Positions 54,628 through 63,000 of a DNA stretch of 64,000 nucleotides are shown here, piece after piece. The notes beneath the pieces are model-generated. The model made no database searches, had not been told where the DNA came from, and was given only the letters and a program-made list of their open reading frames with translations. How positions within the stretch are numbered: the first letter of the stretch is position 1; every line of letters starts with the position of its first letter. This DNA is from Maribellus luteus (GTDB lineage: Bacteria > Bacteroidota > Bacteroidia > Bacteroidales > Prolixibacteraceae), in NCBI RefSeq assembly GCF_003576475.1, contig NZ_QWGR01000010.1:99688-163687 (forward strand), in the 5' to 3' direction. The translations under genes were made by a program, and so were the position numbers.

Positions 54628-56049
54628 ATGCAATCATTTGTAAAACACGTGCTGCTTATTGTCTGTTTTTATTTTTTTACCGCTACGACATATGCGGCAG
54701 AATTTCCCAATTTTGTTTTTATTATAGCCGATGACATTGGCTGGAATGATATTGGATGCTACGGAAATAGAGTGGTGAAAACGCCTCATATCGATCGATT
54801 GTCAGCGGAAGGAATGCAGTTTAACAATGCATTTTTAACGGCGAGTTCGTGCAGCCCAAGCAGGTGCAGCATTATTTCAGGGAAATATCCGCATTCGAAC
54901 GGAGCGGCCGAGTTGCATACGCCGCTTCCCGAAAGCGAGATTCCCTTTCCTTTGCTGCTAAAACAAAATGGCTATTATACGGCCCACGCCGGAAAGTGGC
55001 ATTTGGGCAATTTTACACATCGTGCCTTCGACCGATACACGGATAACAACGGCTACAACAATGGAGACGGCGGTGAAGCCAATTGGGTAAGGTTTCTCAG
55101 GGAAAGGCCGAAAGACAAGCCTTTTTTCTTTTGGTTGGCTTCGCTCGATGCACACCGGCCGTGGGGAGCCGATACTTTTCATATAACTTTTGATCCGCGC
55201 GAAGTGGAAGTGCCGATGTATTATGCTGACACCGAAGAAACCCGGCAGGATATTGCTTCTTATTACAACGAAATAGCCCGGTTCGACTATTACGTGGGAA
55301 AAGTGAGAGAAGAATTGGAACGGCAGGGCGTGTTGGAAAATACGGTAATTATTGTGATGTCGGATAACGGGAGCCCTTTCCCTCGATGTAAAACCAGGGT
55401 TTACGACAGTGGCATGAAAACACCTTTTGTGGTTTATGGGCCTAAAAAAATCAGAACAGGCGCGCAAAAAACAGAGAGTTTGATTAGTGCCGTAGACATT
55501 GCGCCCACGATTCTGGAGCTTGCCGGGGTAAACGCGCCCGACAGTTATCAGGGGACTAGTTTCAGTGCAGTGTTAAACGATCCTGAAAAAGAAATCCGAA
55601 GTGAAGTATTTTCTGAACATAACTGGCACGATTACGAAGCCCACGAGCGGATGGTGAGAACGCAAAAATATTTGTACGTATTGAACGCTCGTCCTGCGTT
55701 GGCAAATGGCGGTCCGGCTGATTCTAAAAAATCGCCCACTCAGCATGCTTTGAATATTGTGCGGGATGAGGAACGCTTAACGCCTGCGCAGGCCGATGTT
55801 TTTGTGACTCCGCGCCCGGCAGAAGAATTGTTTGATGTGGAGAAAGATCCTTTGCAACTGTTGAACCTGGCTTCGCTTCCCGATTATCAGGAGGTGTTAA
55901 GCGAAATGAGAGCTTTGCTGAATAACTGGAGAAAAGAGACAGGAGATACTACCCCGGAACATCTTACTCCCGACTGGTATGATCGCGAAACAGGTGGTCC
56001 GCTCAAAGTAAAGCGCGTGAGGGGAACCATGCCCGGCCAGAAAGAATGA
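54628..56049 (+). CDS. Secreted sulfatase (S1 family)
   Basis: A 473-aa exported sulfatase that hydrolyses sulfate esters, probably on glycans. A signal peptide (about residues 1-24, ending TTYAA) precedes the alkaline-phosphatase-like domain with IIADDIGWNDIGCYGN metal ligands. The formylglycine motif is C75-S-P-S-R79 (SSCSPSRCSIISG), of the Cys type, so it needs a maturase (anSME or FGE), which is not in the window. The second motif has GKWHLGN, and the pair of Asp/Asn metal ligands appears as IVMSDNGSPFP. The substrate cannot be told. Confidence 0.92.
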   Translation: MQSFVKHVLLIVCFYFFTATTYAAEFPNFVFIIADDIGWNDIGCYGNRVVKTPHIDRLSAEGMQFNNAFLTASSCSPSRCSIISGKYPHSNGAAELHTPLPESEIPFPLLLKQNGYYTAHAGKWHLGNFTHRAFDRYTDNNGYNNGDGGEANWVRFLRERPKDKPFFFWLASLDAHRPWGADTFHITFDPREVEVPMYYADTEETRQDIASYYNEIARFDYYVGKVREELERQGVLENTVIIVMSDNGSPFPRCKTRVYDSGMKTPFVVYGPKKIRTGAQKTESLISAVDIAPTILELAGVNAPDSYQGTSFSAVLNDPEKEIRSEVFSEHNWHDYEAHERMVRTQKYLYVLNARPALANGGPADSKKSPTQHALNIVRDEERLTPAQADVFVTPRPAEELFDVEKDPLQLLNLASLPDYQEVLSEMRALLNNWRKETGDTTPEHLTPDWYDRETGGPLKVKRVRGTMPGQKE

Positions 56050-56145
56050 CTGCCTGAGAAATGTTTAGATAATAAAACCATCATGATTACGGGGAATCAC
56101 CAAAAGAAATGAAAGTTAAGATGGATACTTCTATTCGGGATTTGT

Positions 56146-56257
56146 TTTTATTTATTAATGCAGAATATCCAACATAGAATTCCCCGTATTCAATTTTCCG
56201 GATTTTGTTGGATATTTTACATTCAAAATTGAGAATTGGATATTTTTTAAAATTGAC
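56146..56257. repeat. Dispersed palindromic AT-rich element, copy 2 (inverted)
   Basis: In reverse complement this matches 12196-12304 almost throughout, with the blocks AATATCCAATTCTCAATTTT, AAATATCCAACAAAATCC and GGAATTCTATGTTGGATATT in the same order. It lies between the two sulfatase genes. Confidence 0.75.
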
Positions 56258-56284
56258 TTTCAGAAAAAAGAAACAGCTATCGTT

Positions 56285-58195
56285 ATGAAACAAATTACAG
56301 ATAAATGTACAAGAGGCATTGTGGGGGTAATGACATTCGTCTTATTAGCTGGATTTTTGTCCTCGTGCCAGCATAAAGCAGAAACCTCTGGAGAGTTACC
56401 AAACATTTTAATGATCACTTCGGAAGATAACAGCGCGTATTTTCTGGGCTGTTACGGCAACGAGATGGCTACCACTCCCAATCTGGACAAACTCGCTTCG
56501 GAAGGTTTTTTGTACTCACACGCCTTTGCCAATTGCCCGGTTTGTGCGCCGGCGCGAAATACGATACTTACCGGGGTTTATGCGGCATCGAACGGAAACG
56601 AGCAAATGCGGAGTAAATATGCGAAATCAGAGATTGTAAAAACCTATCCTGAGTATTTACGCGAAGCAGGCTACTACTGTACCAACAATGTTAAAACCGA
56701 TTACAACTACGGTGGCGATTGGAATGCAATCTGGGACGACTGCAGCCGGAAAGCTACGTATAGAAACCGTGCGCCGGGGCAACCGTTTTTTGCAGTTTTC
56801 AGCAATACCACAACGCACGAAAGTATGATTCATAAACAAATTCCGGCAGATGAACTGAAGCACGACCCGGGCAAAGTTGAGATCGCACCTTATCATCCCG
56901 ATCTGCCCGAAATACGACACGACTGGGCGCAGTATTACGACCGTAACCAACAGATGGATGCTGAAATTGGTGACATTCTGAAAGAATTGGAGGAAAGCGG
57001 GGAAGCTGAGAATACCATTGTAATTTATTACGGCGACCATGGCGGGGTGTTGGCGCGCAGCAAGCGCTATGTTTATGAAACCGGAACCCGGGTGCCGTTC
57101 ATTATCCGTATTCCCGAAAAGTTCAGGCATCTTTTCCCGGCCGAAAAACCGGGCGATAAAGTTGGGCGGATTGTTAGTTTTGTTGACTTGGTGCCCACTT
57201 TTTTAAGCATTGCCGGTATTTCGATTCCGGATCACATGCAGGGCAACGCTTTTTTGGGTGAACAAAAAACAAAGGCTCCCGAGTATGCTTTTATGACCCG
57301 TCAGCGTATGGATGAAAGGTTCGACATGGTGCGTGCCGTTCGGGATGAGAAATACCGCTACATCCGAAATTACATGCCCTTCAGGATTTCGATGCAACAC
57401 ATCGATTACTTGTTTAAAGCACCGTCGGCACAGGCTTGGGAAGACGCTTTTAAAGACGGAAAAACCAACGAAGTGCAAAGCCGTTACTTCCTGGAGAAAC
57501 CTTTGGAAGAACTTTACGATACGGAAAATGATCCATGGGAGATTAACAACCTGGCCGATGATCCGGCTTATGCCAATGTGCTGAGCCGGATGCGTGAAGC
57601 TGAAACCCGCTGGATGAGTGAAGTGCGCGATGTGGCGCTGGTACCTGAAACTGAATACGACGATTTTGCCGGTGATGGCTCGATGTATGATTACATGCGT
57701 TCCGAAGCCTGTCCTTTTGATGCGTTGCTTGATGCAGCACAAGCTGCTACTTCTGCTGACGCCAATATGGATGTTTTTGTTAACAATCTGCAAAGTAACA
57801 ATGCCGCCATCCGCTATTGGGGAGCCGTTGGTTTGCTGATTCACCGTGAAAAAGTTACGCCAGGATGGGAGGAAGCGATCCGGAAAGCAGCAAAAGATGA
57901 GTCGGGCGCAGTAGCAACACTGGCAGCGGAATTACTTTTCAGAATGGGAGAAGAAAAACCGGCCCTGGAAACTTACAACCGAATACTGACAGATACGCTT
58001 GTCTTTCATCGAACCGACCGAAACTTTGCCTTAAACAGCGTTGATGCCATTGGAGCAAGAACGCCAGAGTTGGAGCAAAATGTACTGGATATGTACGAAC
58101 GGCGAAAACACATTTTGCAGGGAAACGAGCGTTACAAAGGCTACGATGCCTTGATGGCGAAAGCCTTGCTTATTCAATGGGGATTGATCGAATAA
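56285..58195 (+). CDS. Sulfatase lipoprotein with C-terminal HEAT-like repeats
   Basis: A 636-aa S1-type sulfatase. Signal sequence and lipobox cysteine C28 (GFLSSC) suggest outer-membrane anchoring. The formylglycine motif is C87-A-P-A-R91 within NCPVCAPARNTIL. The first metal pair is ITSEDNS, with Glu-Asp instead of the usual Asp-Asp, as in several heparan- and mucin-type sulfatase subfamilies. IVIYYGDHGG holds the later ligands. The last 120 residues (AAIRYWGAVGLLIHREKV, VATLAAELLFRMGEE) look like HEAT repeats. Neighbour of the other sulfatase, so the two may act on one substrate. Confidence 0.9.
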   Translation: MKQITDKCTRGIVGVMTFVLLAGFLSSCQHKAETSGELPNILMITSEDNSAYFLGCYGNEMATTPNLDKLASEGFLYSHAFANCPVCAPARNTILTGVYAASNGNEQMRSKYAKSEIVKTYPEYLREAGYYCTNNVKTDYNYGGDWNAIWDDCSRKATYRNRAPGQPFFAVFSNTTTHESMIHKQIPADELKHDPGKVEIAPYHPDLPEIRHDWAQYYDRNQQMDAEIGDILKELEESGEAENTIVIYYGDHGGVLARSKRYVYETGTRVPFIIRIPEKFRHLFPAEKPGDKVGRIVSFVDLVPTFLSIAGISIPDHMQGNAFLGEQKTKAPEYAFMTRQRMDERFDMVRAVRDEKYRYIRNYMPFRISMQHIDYLFKAPSAQAWEDAFKDGKTNEVQSRYFLEKPLEELYDTENDPWEINNLADDPAYANVLSRMREAETRWMSEVRDVALVPETEYDDFAGDGSMYDYMRSEACPFDALLDAAQAATSADANMDVFVNNLQSNNAAIRYWGAVGLLIHREKVTPGWEEAIRKAAKDESGAVATLAAELLFRMGEEKPALETYNRILTDTLVFHRTDRNFALNSVDAIGARTPELEQNVLDMYERRKHILQGNERYKGYDALMAKALLIQWGLIE

Positions 58196-58517
58196 CCCGG
58201 TTTTACAAGAGTTAAAGGATTTTCCAAATTTTGGGATTGATTGGTTTTTGAGCTTTGCTGTTGCTGTTTTGTAATTGATGCCTTAGTTGGGGGCTGAAAA
58301 AGCAACCGGGTTCAGATTCGCAGCTTTTTTCATATCTATTAATTTCCTTTATCTTACGTTGGTAGTACGTTGTTAAACTTTAACATAAAAACGCACATTT
58401 GATTTACCTTTTGTTTTACACATATTAATGGAACTACCTTGTAACCCATTTGAACAAACTGCAAGGCGAGTATGCTGAAAATCGTATAGAGTAAGCAATG
58501 AATAAAAAAAATCAACA
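58196..58517. other. Intergenic region, no gene seen
   Basis: About 320 bases after the second sulfatase. Text AACCCGG at 58195 and CCGGGTT at 58305 could pair over a long distance, but I see no credible terminator or gene. Confidence 0.35.
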
Positions 58518-59172
58518 GTGAAAACTGTTAAATTTTTTTATTGGGCGCTATCTTCTTGTTTATTGTCAATTCTTTTGCGCAAACTACTTTTAGAGTAAGA
58601 GGTGGCTTAAACCTGGCCGATGTCTCGATGAAAATTTCAGGTATTGGTATTGATGTAACAACTATGAAACCCGGGTTTCATATTGGAGCAATCATGGATC
58701 ACTCTTTAACAGACATCTTTGCTTTTGAGACAGGATCAATGCTTGAGACCAAAGGGGCCAAAATCAAAGACAGTGCAATTGGCGGCGTAAGCGGTGAAGC
58801 GGTTACCAATATTTTTTACCTCGATGTCCCAGTAAACTTGAAGGCTTCTTATGATTTCGGAGGTATTGGTGTTTACGGTTTATTTGGCCCGTATGTAGGT
58901 GTGCATTAAGCTCGAAAGATAAATATACCGGAGAGTTTAAGAATGTTTCAGGAATGAGTGAGTATGATAATAAAACTGGGAATAGCGGCGATGATGACCT
59001 GAAAAGGATGGATTTTGGATTGATGATGGGAGCAGGAGTTGAAATAGACAAATTTCAATTTGGAGTTGGATACGACTTGGGTTTGGCGAATATTGACCCC
59101 GCAGGTGACAGCGATAATTTTGCTAAAAACAGGGTCCTCAAAATTTCTGTAGGACTGATGTTTGGCAAGTAG
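58518..59172 (+). pseudogene. Outer-membrane beta-barrel protein with two frameshifts
   Basis: A porin-like protein of about 217 aa broken into frames. A GTG at 58518 starts MKTVKFF, but a tract of seven T near 58531-58538 breaks the frame. With one more base the text continues LLGAIFLFIVNSFAQTTFRVRGG, a good signal peptide. The second frame runs through LNLADVSMKISGIG to GLFGPYVGV, then a one-base loss near 58903 gives an early stop after GVH; with one more base the text would read GVALSSKDKYTGEFKNVSGM and continue to MFGK at 59170. Both breaks are single-base deletions, so a decaying gene or assembly error are both possible. Confidence 0.72.
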
Positions 59173-59226
59173 AAGTACTTTATTCGTGCCTCAGCCGAAA
59201 GGGTAAAAAAGGAAATGTGAGAAAAG

Positions 59227-59257
59227 GCCACAAGAAAATATTTGTGGCTTTTTTTAT
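59227..59257 (+). terminator. Rho-independent terminator of the barrel pseudogene
   Basis: GCCACAA / TTGTGGC stem, short A-rich loop, then a run of seven T. Confidence 0.8.
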
Positions 59258-59338
59258 AAATCAGATATTAGAAATAGCCTGTCGTCATTGGGGGGTCTTT
59301 TTATTCCCTAAAAAGCTTCAATAATCTTTATTCGGTGG

Positions 59339-59540
59339 TTATAATTCCAGCTTGATTAGAGCACAAATAAGTACAATGGCCCCAATTATAGCTATTGAAA
59401 TAATGCAGGCTACAAACATGAAAAATAACAGTAGATTCTTCCTATTGATTTCTGCATTTTCAAATGACCAAATCCAAAATCTAATTGTTGATCCTCCCTT
59501 GCTAAACTCTCTACTTAATGTCGAACATGTATATTATGTC
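59339..59540 (-). other. Possible C-terminal remnant of a membrane protein
   Basis: The minus strand is open from about 59540 to the TAA at 59341-59339. It encodes a hydrophilic stretch (REFSKGGSTIRFWIWSFENA) then a strong transmembrane helix (FFMFVACIISIAIIGAIVLI) and ends KLEL. There is no ATG before the helix, so if real it is a fragment. A competing plus-strand frame (59352-59564) looks worse. Low-complexity AT-rich DNA can mimic this. Confidence 0.25.
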
Positions 59541-59729
59541 AATCAAATGACGATTATGCACTGAATGAACAAACAGTCTTCTTATAACAGTATGAATTTA
59601 TTTTTTAACAGAAAACGTGTCTTTGAAGAATATCCGAAGGTGTTTTTACTTTTTCTTCCCGGGAGTTTTGTCCCAAAATGAAACTATATCTTCATGGACG
59701 CAAAAACAAAAACAACTCAGCTATACTGA

Positions 59730-59761
59730 ATTAAAGCAATCGGCACAACAATTGCTTTAAT
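59730..59761. repeat. Perfect 11-bp inverted repeat in a gene-free stretch
   Basis: ATTAAAGCAAT-N10-ATTGCTTTAAT. It lies in the 59258-60050 gene-free region, upstream of the adhesin gene. No T run follows it, so it is not a standard terminator. The remainder of that region is AT-rich with stops in all frames. Confidence 0.55.
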
Positions 59762-60050
59762 CCAAGCAAACATATTTTTTATTATAAAATATTGAATATG
59801 TAAGCGACGCGAATCAATCTAAAATTTGGATTTTATCTTATTAAGTCATGATTTGCATTAGCAATATTTGATTCTGAAATTTAACGTTAGATAAAAAATA
59901 AGGGGTTATTTACATCTTTCCGAAAATTTCATATCAACAAAAGTTTATAAATAATTACGGCTAATGACTGATCATTCATTCGGTTGAATGGGGGATTGAG
60001 CGCCGATTAAATTACTATGTGGTTTTGTAAATATTAACTCAACAAATGAT

Positions 60051-63000
60051 ATGAAAACAACTTTACCCAAGCAAAATTATTTTCTCTTAAATTTTAAATC
60101 TTATCTCTTTACTAAAACAGCAATGTTCACCACGCTTGTTCTTTTGCTTAACTTATTATTAGTTAATCAGGGAACTGCACAAGAAGAGGGGTTTGTTCGA
60201 TACTCAAGTAAAGAGGAATCGACAAAGTCAGCAACAATAATGTCTTTACCGACCCTAAAATCGGCAGCAGTAGGTTCCTCTATTGAAGTCGCAGATAATG
60301 CTACTTACAATGCTTATACAAAAGCAGAGCTAGTTGAAAACATTTTAATTTCAGGATGTCTGCAGGTAAGCAATGTCAAATTTGGCTATTATAATTCGTA
60401 TGGAAACTGGCGCGACCACGATTGGGGATATGCTTCCAATGCAGGTAATCGACAATTAGGCTATTTCAACAAAGGGGCTTCTGATTTTCCTTTATCTGAA
60501 GGATTGATTCTGTCGACAGGAACAATCAATGCAGCAGAAGGGCCAAATGACATGCCGGATGAGACAGATGATATGGAAGGCTATTCTCGTTTCAGAGATC
60601 CCGATTTGGAAGCAATAAGCGGAGGAGGTTCCCATGATGCCGCCGTTTTAATATTTGATTTTGTTGCAGTAGGTAGCAATCTTGAGTTCAGCTACATATT
60701 TGCTTCGGAAGAATACCGTGAATGGACATGTTCACAGTTCAATGATGCTTTTGGATTCTTTTTGAGTGGACCTGGCATATCAGGATCAGTAAATTTAGCA
60801 AAACTTTCGGGCGGAACTGAAGTAACAATAGAAAATATACATAGTGCTTTTACCAGTACTGATGCGTCTTATTATTCTTCAGATAAAAGAGGTTCTTATC
60901 CTTGTCCCGCCCAAAATGAGAGTTATTATATTGATAATGGAAGTGGTAAAAGTTATACTAGTAATTCTCCTACCACTCAATTTGATGGGATGACTACCGT
61001 ATTGAAAGCTGTTTATGAAGGACTACAACCGGGGCAGACCTATCAAATTAAACTTGCAATTGCGGATATTAGTGACGCAAAGTGGGACGCGGGGGTTTTT
61101 CTGGAAGCTAAAAGTTTTTCCACGACAAACGTAAATATAAACCAACCTGCTCCTGTTTGTTTCCCTAATACAATAGATTTAACAGCACCTGCGATTACTG
61201 TCGGAAGCTCACCTGGTTTAACATATAGCTATTGGCAGGATGAACTTGCAACAATTCCATATAGTTCTCCTGAAACAGCGCCAGCTGGTACATATTACAT
61301 TAAAGGGTTCGATACTTCTTCTGGATGTTCGGATATACAACCAGTAACGGTTGTCGTACATAATGTTGTTATTACCGAATTAAACAATTATCACAATGAC
61401 TTAATTTGCATTGGAGGCACTGATGGTTCTTTTAAGGTAGAGGCAAGTGGTGGGACCCCTCCATATAGCTACAGTCTAGATAACGTAAACTTTTCTAACA
61501 CTTCTGGTATTTTTGAAGGGCTTGCTGCAGGGGTATACAATGTATATGCAAGAGATGCAATCAATTGCGAAGCAACTATCCCGTTGGAAGTCGAAATAAC
61601 GGAGCCAACCACGAGCAGTTGTCGTATTTCGAAAGAGAATTGTCCTCCTTCTGATTTAACAGAGGTTTGTTTTGATGGAGAAGGAGAAACTCCTGTTTAT
61701 TGGACCCCTCCAAGGCTTTCATACAATTGTTGTGCAAGTGGGGGAACGGACGGGTCTTCTTTCGACGTACAATTTAATATTCCGGAAAGTCAGAATTCCT
61801 GCTGGGTTTATAACAAAACACAACGAATAGGAAGTAACAATATGCGTTTGTGGCAATCGGCAACGACTCCCGATCCGGCATTGTACCACGGAACTAGTAG
61901 CGATGTATTTTTTGTTGCACCATTTCAGTACTTTGATAACTCGGTTGATATCGCAGTCAATCTTCAATTGCTAAATTCATCAACAGCTAAAACTATCGGA
62001 TGGAATTTAGTAGTTTTAAAAGCTAATTCAAGTGGTACGGCATATACAATAGCGAAGACTTATTCCGATTCAAAATTATTAGGTTCAGGGGATAGCAGTA
62101 ATCCTTCAGAAACCCCTTGGACAATAACAATTTCAGCCAACGACCTACCACAAGGAAGTGGGGTATACAAATTAAAGTTTGAATTTACAGGACCTGGAAG
62201 CAATAAAATTGAAGTTGATTATATTCATTACGATGCAATTTTATCTGATCTTAGTGGATGTTCAGAAGGAATTAACTTTGTTGTTACTGCAAATTACAAT
62301 CCAGGAGATGAATTCCCAATTGGAACAACTCAAGTTATTTATACAGGAACTCTCACACAACCTGGTGGTTTCACATTGTCTGACAACTGTACATTCGATG
62401 TAGTCGTAAACGATTCTCCAGTCCCAACAGGAGATTCAATACAAAACTTTTGCTCAATTGACATCCCGACAATTTCGGATCTAACCGTTTTGGGAAATAA
62501 CATCCAATGGTACGCAGATGCTACTGGTGGTCTTCCTCTGAACACTACTACCTCACTAATTGATGGAGAAGATTATTATGCTACACAAACTATTGCTGGT
62601 TGTGAAAGCCTTGCACGCTTTAAAGTTACTGTAGAAGTTAATGATCCTGCAAAACCGACAGGAGAGACTACCCAAAAGTTTTGTACTGGAGGTAATTCAA
62701 CGATAGCCAATTTACAAGTAATAGGAGATAACGTTATTTGGTATGCGCATGAATCTGACAGAACTCCATTGGCAGAAACAGAACCACTAGTAAATGGCGC
62801 TAGTTATTATGCGACACAAACTGTCAACGGATGTGAGAGCGACGAAAGATTTATTGTAACAGTAGTTATCGAAGAATGTTGTACCGAAACGGTTACTGCA
62901 TCAGCTACTGACAACTCAGTATGTGAAGGTGGAGACATTGAGCTTTTGGCCTCCACTGTTTCAGGCGCCAATTCATATTCTTGGAGTGGGCCCGCAAGTT

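Noticed and set aside
59352..59564. 70-codon plus-strand frame
   Set aside because: Met-rich, no conserved feature, AT-rich background.
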